In this document: piece after piece, positions 6,467-12,993 of the stretch
Layout of the letters: every line of letters starts with the position of its first letter
Numbering within the stretch: the first letter of the stretch is position 1
Source of the DNA: a virus
Reading direction: 5' to 3' (one strand)
Length of the DNA stretch: 52,994 bases
Virus record (IMG/VR): IMGVR_UViG_3300045110_000357
Coordinates: 1 to 52,994 of that record
The notes under the pieces: generated by a model
The model's input: the letters and a program-made list of their open reading frames with translations, nothing else
Databases searched by the model: none
Told to the model about the DNA's origin: nothing
Position numbers and translations under genes: made by a program

Positions 6467-6654
6467 TTCACGAGCTTCCGCAACGACTCGACCAGCCGCA
6501 TGCGCAGACCGATGATCTGCGTGTCGATCGCCTCGTACTGGCGCAGCAGCTCCCTGGTGACGCCGAGACGGTTCATCAACGTCATCAGGTCACGTCCCTC
6601 CCGTTCGAGGCGCGTCAGCTCGACACGCATGGAGGCCGAATCGAGCATCGTCAT
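6463..6654 (-). CDS. Short coiled-coil protein
   Basis: The 63 residues form an almost continuous heptad-like helix (VELTRLEREGRDLMTLMNRL, then ETELL-type repeats). It probably oligomerises. The start at ATG 6654 shares 4 nt with the stop of the upstream gene. Confidence 0.65.
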   Translation of the reverse strand: MTMLDSASMRVELTRLEREGRDLMTLMNRLGVTRELLRQYEAIDTQIIGLRMRLVESLRKLVK

Positions 6655-7079
6655 AGCGGTCGCACCTTTCCGATGTGGGTCCAGAACGTCTTGCCGGAGT
6701 GCCGGCGCAGCTCGATGTAGGCGGTGTGGCGCTGTGTCGGGCTGCCGGGGTCGTCATGCAGCTCACCGTCGACCACGAAGTAGGTGGTGTTCTTGGTGCC
6801 GGTCCACCGCACCTCCTGATTCGGCTGCAGGTTCTCCCAAAACGGCCAGTACGGCGACCGCGCCAGCGCTGCGCGCACCTCGATCGACGGATCGGGGGTC
6901 GGCTCGGGCGGGTGGAGGCGCTTGTACTCGGCGTTGCACCACCAACGCAGGCGGTGAACGGTCTCGGGGTGGACGATCTCGCACGTCTCGGCGGCGCCGA
7001 GGGCGAATCGGAACACGGCGATGACCTCGTCGACCTCGTTGTCGGTGCCATCGAGCGTCCACAGGTCGATTCCGGTCAT
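6651..7079 (-). CDS. Hypothetical protein
   Basis: ATG 7079 overlaps the upstream stop (ATGA). The in-frame extension upstream has Arg-rich composition typical of an out-of-frame read. The 142 residues have an acidic N-terminal half and a beta-rich C-terminus (NTTYFVVDGELHD, TAYIELRRHSGKTFW). No family is recognised. Confidence 0.7.
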   Translation of the reverse strand: MTGIDLWTLDGTDNEVDEVIAVFRFALGAAETCEIVHPETVHRLRWWCNAEYKRLHPPEPTPDPSIEVRAALARSPYWPFWENLQPNQEVRWTGTKNTTYFVVDGELHDDPGSPTQRHTAYIELRRHSGKTFWTHIGKVRPL

Positions 7080-7423
7080 GTCCGCACCGGCTTGAAGCGG
7101 ATGAACGACGTACCGTTGACGCAGAGCCAGATTCGGCCGTCCTGGGACACCTGAACGCCGACCTCGCACGACTGTTGATCCATCGCGGCGACGATCGCGG
7201 CGTTCTCGATCGACAGATGGCCGTGTTGGTACACCGGGCCGTAGCCGGCGAGCGCCTTGGCGAGCTGTTCGACGTCCTGCGCCTCCCGAGTGGCCCTCGC
7301 CGCCTTCTTGCGACGTGCGACGTGGGTGAAACCGACCGACTTGCCGCCCTTCGAGCGGCACTGGTCGCCGCGGCGCGCCATGCAGTAGGGGCACGACACG
7401 CCGGCAGGCCCGATGAGGATCAT
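7076..7423 (-). CDS. Zinc-ribbon protein related to the 2968 gene product
   Basis: ATG 7423 overlaps the upstream stop by 4 nt. Residues 11-22 read CPYCMARRGDQC and are followed by a basic stretch with His (GFTHVARRKKAARA), the C-P-x-C-x-A-x2-G-x2-C pattern also found at 2968-3270. The pattern matches the DNA-binding phage zinc-finger type found in many actinophages. The C-terminal 60 residues resemble a small beta domain (GVQVSQDGRIWLCVNG). Confidence 0.75.
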   Translation of the reverse strand: MILIGPAGVSCPYCMARRGDQCRSKGGKSVGFTHVARRKKAARATREAQDVEQLAKALAGYGPVYQHGHLSIENAAIVAAMDQQSCEVGVQVSQDGRIWLCVNGTSFIRFKPVRT

Positions 7424-7707
7424 TTCGGCGCCAACTTCCGGGCTGCGGCCTTCTTCACTGCCACTCGGGGCAGGGTCGGCTCGGGCAGGTTGGCCACGCC
7501 AACGATGATGATGCCGTAGTTGTGGTCTTTCGGCGCCGATTTCAGGTCGTTGGCCACCAGGAGCACCGCCGTGCGCAACCACGAGTCGTCCTGTACCCCG
7601 CGGACGTCCATCGTGCTCCCGTCGGAGAGCAGGAAGCGGTAGGTCGTCCAGTGGTAGTCGACCTCGTAGCCCGTGGTGGTCGCCACGAGTCGAAGGATGT
7701 TGGTCAC
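7420..7707 (-). CDS. First gene of the leftward operon, hypothetical
   Basis: The 95-residue protein starts at GTG 7707 and ends in a basic Ala/Lys tail (VAVKKAAARKLAPK), which suggests contact with nucleic acid. On this strand TAGCCT lies 9 nt before the start, the same hexamer as before the terminase gene, with no ribosome site between. It heads a chain of sixteen coupled genes running to 3395. Confidence 0.65.
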   Translation of the reverse strand: MTNILRLVATTTGYEVDYHWTTYRFLLSDGSTMDVRGVQDDSWLRTAVLLVANDLKSAPKDHNYGIIIVGVANLPEPTLPRVAVKKAAARKLAPK

Positions 7708-7750
7708 AGTGCTGGGAGGCTACCAAACTTTCAACGATGTGTCCCACACG

Positions 7751-7779
7751 TTGACTCGTCACACTTTTGGTGGTTGAAT
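7751..7779 (+). promoter_or_regulatory. Rightward promoter TTGACT-17-TTGAAT
   Basis: In the 105-nt divergent gap between the leftward operon and the gene at 7813, TTGACT (7751-7756) and TTGAAT (7774-7779) are 17 nt apart. Transcription would begin about 25 nt before ATG 7813, leaving room for the ribosome site. Early divergent control from this gap is likely. Confidence 0.55.
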
Positions 7780-7812
7780 GACGCTCCACAACTCACCCAA
7801 GGAGTGTTCCAC

Positions 7813-8664
7813 ATGCCATCACGTCAGTGGTCACTGATCGTGAGCGAGGCGGCGGTCATCGCCGACTCGTACACGACGCCAGTGACCCTCCGTCAGCTCC
7901 ACTACCGGCTCGTCGCAGCCGGCACGGGGGGCTACGTCAACACGACGGCGTGCTACAAGCGCCTGTCGTCGTTGACGGCCGAGGCGCGCCGCGACGGCAC
8001 GTTCCCGGCGCTGTCCGACCGTACCCGTGGTGTCCATCAGACGACGTCGTTCGCCGATCCGTCCGATGCGATCGAGTGGGTGATCGACCGCTACTGGCGC
8101 AACCGCACCGAGGATCAGGACTACCAGATTTGGGTGCTGTACGAGAAGGCCACCCTCGGCGCTCAGATCGAGGATTGGGTTCGTCCGTACGGCCTGCCTT
8201 CCGCCGCCCTGCGCGGCTACAGCTCGGAGTCGTTGGAGCGCGAGGTGTTCGAGCAGATGGAGAACGAGCAGGAGGGCGAGCCGCGCCCGATCGTCGTGTT
8301 CTACCTCGGCGACCTCGACCCCGAGGGCGAGGACATCGAGCGCAACTTCGTCGCTCAGGCCGACCGCTGGGGGATCTCGTTCAAGCATTGGGAGCGCCTG
8401 ACGGTGTTGCCGGCGCAGATCACCCCGCTCGGACTCGTCCCCAATCCGGGCAAGGCGACATCCAGCCGCGCCGCCGGCTTCGTGCGCAAGTACGGCGCCC
8501 TGTTCCAGATCGAGACCGAGGCCGTCGACCCCGCCACCCTGCGGACGCTGGTGATCAACGCCATCACCAGCAAGGCGTGGTTCAACAAGGCGCTGTGGAC
8601 GGCGTCCAAGGATCAGGAGAAGACCGACACCGAGGCTCTCCGCCAGATCGCCAGCACGATCTGA
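7813..8664 (+). CDS. Topo VI-A/Spo11-like protein (Mini-A type)
   Basis: The 283-residue protein starts at ATG 7813, with aaggag 9 nt upstream. The N-terminal winged-helix-like part has TLRQLHYRLVA (R27-x3-Y31), the layout of the catalytic tyrosine motif of type IIB topoisomerase A subunits and Spo11. A TOPRIM-like part follows: Glu111 in VLYEKATLG, and Asp167/Asp169 in YLGDLDPEGEDI, the DxD-P-x-G signature. It is shorter than Topo VI-A (about 360 residues) and no B subunit is seen. Stand-alone A-like proteins called Mini-A are known from mobile elements. Strand cleavage or nicking in replication or recombination is the expected role, not demonstrated. Confidence 0.8.
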   Translation: MPSRQWSLIVSEAAVIADSYTTPVTLRQLHYRLVAAGTGGYVNTTACYKRLSSLTAEARRDGTFPALSDRTRGVHQTTSFADPSDAIEWVIDRYWRNRTEDQDYQIWVLYEKATLGAQIEDWVRPYGLPSAALRGYSSESLEREVFEQMENEQEGEPRPIVVFYLGDLDPEGEDIERNFVAQADRWGISFKHWERLTVLPAQITPLGLVPNPGKATSSRAAGFVRKYGALFQIETEAVDPATLRTLVINAITSKAWFNKALWTASKDQEKTDTEALRQIASTI

Positions 8665-8795
8665 TGGATCTCGACGAGCTGGCGGAGTGGTTGGAGCGCC
8701 ACCCGGAGATCGCCTCGATCACGATCACCGAGATCGTCGAGACGACCACTCCGCCGGCCGGTTCTCCACCCGAGTGGGGAACCGACGAGTCGTGA
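8664..8795 (+). CDS. Small acidic protein coupled to the Mini-A gene
   Basis: ATG 8664 overlaps the previous stop (TGATG). The 43 residues begin with an acidic helix (MDLDELAEWLERHPEIASIT) and end in a Pro/Thr/Glu tail. A fixed stoichiometry with the upstream topoisomerase-like protein is possible, but no function can be assigned. Confidence 0.6.
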   Translation: MDLDELAEWLERHPEIASITITEIVETTTPPAGSPPEWGTDES

Positions 8796-8796
8796 T

Positions 8797-8824
8797 TTGA
8801 CGTTGCGCAACATCGCTGTATTGT
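8797..8824 (+). promoter_or_regulatory. Promoter TTGACG-16-TATTGT, leaderless
   Basis: TTGACG (8797-8802) and TATTGT (8819-8824) are spaced by 16 nt, and ATG 8831 follows 6 nt after the -10 box with no ribosome site. The spacer contains the palindrome gttgcgcaac, a possible operator. This is the best canonical promoter in the window. Confidence 0.7.
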
Positions 8825-8830
8825 GGTGCG

Positions 8831-8968
8831 ATGTTGTCGCAGGCGTCAGCCGACTCGAACACCATCGGGATGCTCGTGGTCGCCATTCTCGTGCTCGCCG
8901 GTCTGCTCATCGCAGACGTGGTCGCTGAGATCGTGCACATGCGTGAGCGACCCAAAGATCGCCACTGA
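8831..8968 (+). CDS. Small single-pass membrane protein
   Basis: The 45-residue protein (MLSQASADSNTIGMLVVAIL at the start) has one transmembrane helix at residues 13-34 and a basic C-terminal tail (HMRERPKDRH). It is transcribed from its own strong promoter and is followed at once by a terminator, so it forms a single-gene unit. That layout fits a membrane-acting early or immunity-type protein, but this is inference. Confidence 0.7.
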   Translation: MLSQASADSNTIGMLVVAILVLAGLLIADVVAEIVHMRERPKDRH

Positions 8969-8989
8969 TCGGCGGACAGTGGCCACCGG

Positions 8990-9028
8990 GAAGCCCCGTT
9001 CCTTCCAGGGGGGTAGGGACGGGGCTTC
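8990..9028. terminator. Convergent terminator hairpin
   Basis: gaagccccgt (8990-8999) pairs perfectly with acggggcttc (9019-9028). It lies between a rightward gene ending at 8968 and a leftward gene ending at 9035, the expected place for a shared terminator. Confidence 0.75.
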
Positions 9029-9034
9029 TCCGCG

Positions 9035-9208
9035 TCACTCGTCGGGTTCGTCGGTCTCCTCGACCTCGAAGTACTCGGCCAGCTCAGCGTTGGCGGTCTC
9101 GACCGCTTCGGCGAGCGTTCCGATGATCACGAACGCACCCGAGGGGATCGCCCCCGAGTGCACGATGTGGCAATCGATGTGGGACTGGCTGAGATCGAGT
9201 CGGCTCAT
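9035..9208 (-). CDS. Hypothetical 57-residue protein
   Basis: The frame from ATG 9208 (MSRLDLSQSHIDCHIVHSGA) to the stop at 9037-9035 has natural composition and an acidic C-terminus (EVEETDEPDE). It lies just downstream of the secreted-protein gene on the same strand. TACTGA ends 6 nt before its ATG. The function is unknown. Confidence 0.6.
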   Translation of the reverse strand: MSRLDLSQSHIDCHIVHSGAIPSGAFVIIGTLAEAVETANAELAEYFEVEETDEPDE

Positions 9209-9224
9209 GGTCGTTCAGTATTGC

Positions 9225-10937
9225 CTACACCGTCGGCGGCAGGAACGGCGGCAGGGTGATGGTCGTCGTCGGCCCTGGCGGGAACGGGCCGTTCGGGTTG
9301 GCGCAGGCGCTGCTCTCGGGCGGGTACGTCACTAGCACTGGCCCGGCCGTTGGGTTGACGGTGTACGTCAGGAAGATCCCCTGCCTCAGGAAGGCGTCGC
9401 TGGGATCCTGCACCCAAAAGCCGTCGCTGTTCAGGTTCCACCCCGGCACGTCAGCGATGGACCCGTCGGAGTTCACCACCGTGCCGGGGTAGAGGATGTC
9501 CACCGTAGCCCCAGGCTCGTAGACGAGCGACTGCACCGACACGACTTCGCCGGTCGCGGCGGCGGTCATGGTGAGGGTTCCCGTGCGCCCAGCGAGCGAC
9601 GGGAACTGGTTCTGGAACTCGATGCGGATCGTAGGCACCTCGCGCACGCACACGGTGCCGGCGGCGCCGAACGTGAACGTGTCAGGGAGGGTTGTCGAGC
9701 TTGTAGTCGTCGAACCCGATGGGGAGGTCGTTGAGGTCGAGGACGGGCTGGTCGGCCCACTTGTCGTCGTCGTAGAACCGGGGATCGTCGTCGAAGACGT
9801 AGTCGTCGGGGTCGTAGTGGGCGTGCTCGTCGATGTCGTCGTCTCCTCTGGCGGGCAGTTCTCGGGCAGCGTCACGACGGCCGTGGCCGTCTCGCCCGAG
9901 TTGGCGTAGGTCAGGGTGAGCGGGGTCGTGAGGCTCGCAGGGTAGGGGAAGGTGACCGTCTGGCCCGACTGGAAGACCAGCGGGTTGTTGGAATAGTCGG
10001 TGCCGTCCGAGAAGGTCAGCAGGCCGGGGACGCCGTTGAGGTCGGGCCGGTTGCCGAAGGTGATCGAGATCTCGGGGAGGTTGTCGTCGCCGCAGAAGGC
10101 GAAGTCGTCAATACCCAGGAGACTCGGTCGAGGAATGGTCGTTGTAGTGGTCGACGGCGCGGTCGATGAGGTGGTCGAACTTGTCGTCGTAGATCCCGGG
10201 ACGGTCGAGCTTGTCGTGGTCGTCTGCTGGGGCTGGGTAGTGGTCGTCGAGGTGCTCGTCGTCGTTGAGGAGGTCGTGGAGGTCGATGTCGTAGATGTGG
10301 ACGTAGGCGGCACGGTGGAGGTGGTCGTGCTTGGCGCGGTGGTCGAACTGGTCGTGGTGCTTGACGATGTCGTGGTTGTACCACCATCAGGGAGGCACTC
10401 AGACACGTCCGGTTCGGGCTGGCCGACGTCGAAGGCGATCACCTTGGAGCGGCCCTGAGCGTCGGCGAAGAACGAGCCGATCACGCCGTCCCAATCGGGG
10501 ATCGCATTGACGCTGACCGAGATCGGGTTCTGACCCGTCTGCAGCCGCTCGTCAACTCCCGGCGTCCCCACGAACTTGCAGACGAAGACCTTCTTGCTCG
10601 GCTCCGTCGTAGTTGTCGAGGTCGAAGAGGTCGTACTCGTGGATGACGTCGTTGTGGATGTCGAGGTAGAAGTCGGAGTAGAGGACGTAGTGGTAGGTGC
10701 GACCGTCGTAGTGGTGCTCGTGGTGGGCACCGTCTGCGGGTTCGTCGTCACGATCGTCGTCGTGGTAGCGCCGGCCGTCGTCGTGGTGTACGACGGGTGT
10801 GTCGTCGAGGTGGCCTGATGGGTCGTGGTCGTGTACCCGTACCCCGTCGGGATCGCCCCGCTCCCCCACCCGGCAACCACCGGGGTGCCCACCAGGACAC
10901 CGCCCACTATCAGGAGCGCCGCAACCCTTGACTTCAT
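9225..10937 (-). CDS. Secreted Thr/Ser-rich multidomain protein
   Basis: ATG 10937 is preferred over GTG 10949 because ggaggg lies just upstream of it. The 570 residues start with a signal peptide (MKSRVAALLIVGGVLVGTPV) and then alternate three small Cys-containing beta domains (about residues 115-190, 265-360 and 430-560) with Thr/Ser-rich linkers of 30-70 residues. The first domain contains CKFVGTPGVDERLQTGQNP, which I associate with actinobacterial secreted proteins. The linkers are probably O-glycosylated or stalk-like. A surface decoration or host-envelope protein is more likely than an enzyme. It may have come from the host. Confidence 0.75.
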   Translation of the reverse strand: MKSRVAALLIVGGVLVGTPVVAGWGSGAIPTGYGYTTTTHQATSTTHPSYTTTTAGATTTTIVTTNPQTVPTTSTTTTVAPTTTSSTPTSTSTSTTTSSTSTTSSTSTTTTEPSKKVFVCKFVGTPGVDERLQTGQNPISVSVNAIPDWDGVIGSFFADAQGRSKVIAFDVGQPEPDVSECLPDGGTTTTSSSTTTSSTTAPSTTTSTVPPTSTSTTSTSTTSSTTTSTSTTTTQPQQTTTTSSTVPGSTTTSSTTSSTAPSTTTTTIPRPSLLGIDDFAFCGDDNLPEISITFGNRPDLNGVPGLLTFSDGTDYSNNPLVFQSGQTVTFPYPASLTTPLTLTYANSGETATAVVTLPENCPPEETTTSTSTPTTTPTTTSSTTIPGSTTTTSGPTSPSSTSTTSPSGSTTTSSTTLPDTFTFGAAGTVCVREVPTIRIEFQNQFPSLAGRTGTLTMTAAATGEVVSVQSLVYEPGATVDILYPGTVVNSDGSIADVPGWNLNSDGFWVQDPSDAFLRQGIFLTYTVNPTAGPVLVTYPPESSACANPNGPFPPGPTTTITLPPFLPPTV

Positions 10938-11036
10938 CCCGCCCTCCACATCTCAGTTGGTCGGCCCACCCTAGTTCCGAGCCGGCGTTGAGTGGAGTTG
11001 TGCAACGGGGTTGAATATCTCCTAGACTAGCTAGTC
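10938..11036. promoter_or_regulatory. Divergent promoter gap with leaderless rightward box TAGACT
   Basis: Rightward, TAGACT (11023-11028) ends 8 nt before ATG 11037, again with no ribosome site. Leftward, TAGGGT (10973-10968) lies 30 nt before the secreted-protein start and precedes its ribosome site. A gtgcaac word (11000-11006) resembles the half-site of the palindrome at 2623-2647. Confidence 0.45.
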
Positions 11037-11351
11037 ATGCAGGACGTGAACGCCCCGATCGACATCTTCCACCGGATCTCCCTGACCCTGATCGCCGACA
11101 TCCGCAAGAAGCTGATCGAGCTGCACGACCCCGAGTGGGAGCCGGCGCCGATGGACCCCGAATGGGAACCGTCCCATCGTGACTGTTTGCACCCCCGTCC
11201 GTACAGCGGCGGCTACCGTTCGCTGCTGGGGGAGCCGGCCCCACCCCTTCACCATGGTGACGAGGTGTTCTTCTACGATTACGCCCTCGGCCGGGGAAGA
11301 CACCCTTGTATCCTTGAACGTACCGATCGCACAGGAGTTATACGACGATGA
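11037..11351 (+). CDS. Hypothetical protein
   Basis: The 104-residue protein has an amphipathic N-terminal helix (DIFHRISLTLIADIRKKLIE) and a tandem DPEWEPxP repeat at residues 31-45. Its stop overlaps the next ATG. No family is recognised. Confidence 0.65.
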   Translation: MQDVNAPIDIFHRISLTLIADIRKKLIELHDPEWEPAPMDPEWEPSHRDCLHPRPYSGGYRSLLGEPAPPLHHGDEVFFYDYALGRGRHPCILERTDRTGVIRR

Positions 11352-11806
11352 CCGAGCCGAACAAGACCGCCCCCGACGCGCAGCCGCTCGTCGGTGCAAG
11401 CGAGGCTGCCGAGATGATGGGCGTCGAGCTGTCGACGTTCTCGCACCTTCGTCGCCGGGAGGCGGCGACCGAGAACTCGAAGTTCCCACTGCCGATCGCC
11501 ATCCTCCGCTGTGGCCCGATCTGGAAGACGTCGGAGATCAAGCGGTTCTCCAACAAGTACGTGAAGCCCCGCCCCGGCCCGAAGCCGGTCGGCGAGCAGG
11601 TCAAGCCGAAGCGGGCCGTCAAGCAGACGCTGACCAAGTCGCCGGAGGACGCTGCGGTGGCCGGCAACGGCCACGCCAAGAAGGCTCCGGCGAAGAAGGC
11701 ACCCGCCGCCAAGGTCGTCGCCAAGAAGGCGCCGGCCAAGGCTGTCGCTGTGCCGGCCAAGCCGTTGAAGCGTGCGCCGCGGAAGGCCGTACCCGCAGCG
11801 GTCTAA
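11348..11806 (+). CDS. DNA-binding protein with histone-H1-like tail
   Basis: The 152 residues split into an N-terminal part (about 15-75) resembling a small winged-helix/AlpA-like module (VGASEAAEMMGVELSTFSHL, then GPIWKTSEIKRFSN) and a C-terminal Ala/Lys/Pro-rich tail (about 100-150, AKKAPAKKAPAAK) like histone H1 or bacterial H1-like nucleoid proteins. aggag lies upstream of the ATG and the start overlaps the previous gene. A sequence-specific or nucleoid-compacting role is plausible. The fusion is unusual for a phage. Confidence 0.75.
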   Translation: MTEPNKTAPDAQPLVGASEAAEMMGVELSTFSHLRRREAATENSKFPLPIAILRCGPIWKTSEIKRFSNKYVKPRPGPKPVGEQVKPKRAVKQTLTKSPEDAAVAGNGHAKKAPAKKAPAAKVVAKKAPAKAVAVPAKPLKRAPRKAVPAAV

Positions 11807-11826
11807 CCTCTCGGTAGGAGGCAGCC

Positions 11827-12189
11827 ATGGCGTCGAACAGTGACCGCAGGCACCTGACAACGCCGGGTGATGGGTCACGTCCCGGCGTCTGGCTGCCAAT
11901 GGCCGGCCAGCGTGTCAGCGTGGCCCGCTACGACTCCGGCCTCAACCAGATCCACGTCATCTTCCAACGTGACGGCACGCCGTGGGTGTACGACCAAGTG
12001 CCCCGCAACATCTGGCGGAACTTCCGGCGCGCCCAATCGCCTGGCAAGTACATCAACCGTGTGCTCAACGACTACCCGTACTTCGAGGGGTCGTTCAGCT
12101 ACGCCGGCCACCGCGACACCAACGACGCCGAGGAAGTGGATACCGGCCAGAACGAGCCGCCCGTCAACCGCTCTCAGATGAACTGGTGA
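11827..12189 (+). CDS. KTSC-domain protein
   Basis: Strong ribosome site aggagg precedes ATG 11827. Residues 30-85 follow the KTSC pattern: VARYDSGLNQIHVIFQRDGT, WVYDQVPRNIW, then FRRAQSPGKYINRVLNDYPY. KTSC domains are small beta-alpha folds, sometimes fused to lysyl-tRNA synthetase-like or phage proteins, and have no firmly known function. The C-terminal 30 residues are polar. It is coupled to the next gene. Confidence 0.75.
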   Translation: MASNSDRRHLTTPGDGSRPGVWLPMAGQRVSVARYDSGLNQIHVIFQRDGTPWVYDQVPRNIWRNFRRAQSPGKYINRVLNDYPYFEGSFSYAGHRDTNDAEEVDTGQNEPPVNRSQMNW

Positions 12190-12488
12190 AGGTCTGGCTG
12201 CACACCTACTGGGCGGGTTGGGGTCCGGTGGTCCCGTCGTCACAGTCGGTCACGACGAAGCAGCCGCGCCTGCAGCGGTCATGGATGCGCTCGGTCAACC
12301 CGCCCTACTACAACGGCGTCGGCCTGGCGATCCGCTGTGGGCGTAACACGCTCATGTTCGGGGTCTGCTATCCGATAGGACGGTTGACTCGTCCCGACAC
12401 CGACGCCGAGATCTTCGAGGCGTTGTTCAGTCGTCCTGTCGACAAGGAGCACGAAGGGCTATGGGGTTCCGAAGAGAGAAGCGCCTGA
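12186..12488 (+). CDS. Hypothetical protein
   Basis: GTG 12186 overlaps the stop of the KTSC gene. The 100 residues contain paired Trp and a CGRNTLMFGVCYPIG hydrophobic element. No domain is recognised. The last 28 nt are shared with the next gene. Confidence 0.55.
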   Translation: MKVWLHTYWAGWGPVVPSSQSVTTKQPRLQRSWMRSVNPPYYNGVGLAIRCGRNTLMFGVCYPIGRLTRPDTDAEIFEALFSRPVDKEHEGLWGSEERSA

Positions 12489-12724
12489 CCGACCTTCCTC
12501 TCCCCGAGGCGTTGGAGATGTCGTTCGAGCGCTCGAAGGCGATGTCCAGCACCGAGCTGGGCATCTGGATCGAGTCGACGGCGATGAACGTCGATCGGCT
12601 GCTCTCGGCGTACCGCCACGGCCCCACGATCAACATCGCCTGGGACATGCACCACCACGCCCTGCAGCTCGTCGGGATGACCCGTGCCCTCACCGAGAGC
12701 ACCCAGCTACCTGCGGAGTTGTGA
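12461..12724 (+). CDS. Hypothetical helical protein
   Basis: The 87-residue all-helical protein starts at ATG 12461 after a gaaggg purine run inside the previous gene. Features include LPEALEMSFERSKAM and DMHHHALQLVGM. The function is unknown. Confidence 0.65.
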   Translation: MGFRREKRLTDLPLPEALEMSFERSKAMSSTELGIWIESTAMNVDRLLSAYRHGPTINIAWDMHHHALQLVGMTRALTESTQLPAEL

Positions 12725-12747
12725 GTTATTCAACGAAGGCGTACGAT
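12719..12747 (+). promoter_or_regulatory. Promoter TTGTGA-17-TACGAT, leaderless
   Basis: TTGTGA (12719-12724, overlapping the stop of the previous gene) and TACGAT (12742-12747) have ideal 17-nt spacing. ATG 12755 follows after 7 nt without a ribosome site. Confidence 0.65.
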
Positions 12748-12754
12748 CTCCATC

Positions 12755-12979
12755 ATGAACGCACCGTTGATCGCCACCCAGCTCGTCGAAGCACTCGGCA
12801 AGGTCTCCCCCGGCCTGCGCGCCACGTCGAGCGCCTCGTCCGTCCACAAGGGCCAGATCGTCGTGTTGATCGACGCCGACGACGCACTGCGGGTGATCGA
12901 CTTCATCAACGACAACACGCAGACAGTGACGACGGTTGACCCTCGCCAGGGTCAGCTCTTCGACCCCGCCGGCTACTGA
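12755..12979 (+). CDS. Hypothetical 74-residue protein
   Basis: The protein (MNAPLIATQLVEALGKVSPG) contains a VVLIDADDALRVIDFIND segment that looks like a small alpha/beta unit. It sits directly before the terminase gene and might be a small terminase-associated protein, but it has no small-terminase features and no function is claimed. Confidence 0.6.
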   Translation: MNAPLIATQLVEALGKVSPGLRATSSASSVHKGQIVVLIDADDALRVIDFINDNTQTVTTVDPRQGQLFDPAGY

Positions 12980-12981
12980 CG

Positions 12982-12987
12982 TAGCCT
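12982..12987 (+). promoter_or_regulatory. -10-like box TAGCCT before terminase
   Basis: TAGCCT ends 6 nt before GTG 12994, the same spacing as the other leaderless starts, and overlaps the end of the upstream gene region. No -35 is evident. Confidence 0.5.
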
Positions 12988-12993
12988 GGCCGT

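Noticed and set aside
9568-10818. Three rightward Val/Glu/Asp-rich frames opposite the secreted protein
   Set aside because: They are the complement of the Thr/Ser (acn, tcn) repeats, which read as runs of Val, Glu and Asp. There is no ribosome site and no natural sequence outside the runs.
12755-12979. Gene before terminase large subunit as the small terminase
   Set aside because: The 74-residue product has no helix-turn-helix or oligomerisation coiled coil expected of a small terminase. Position alone is not enough.
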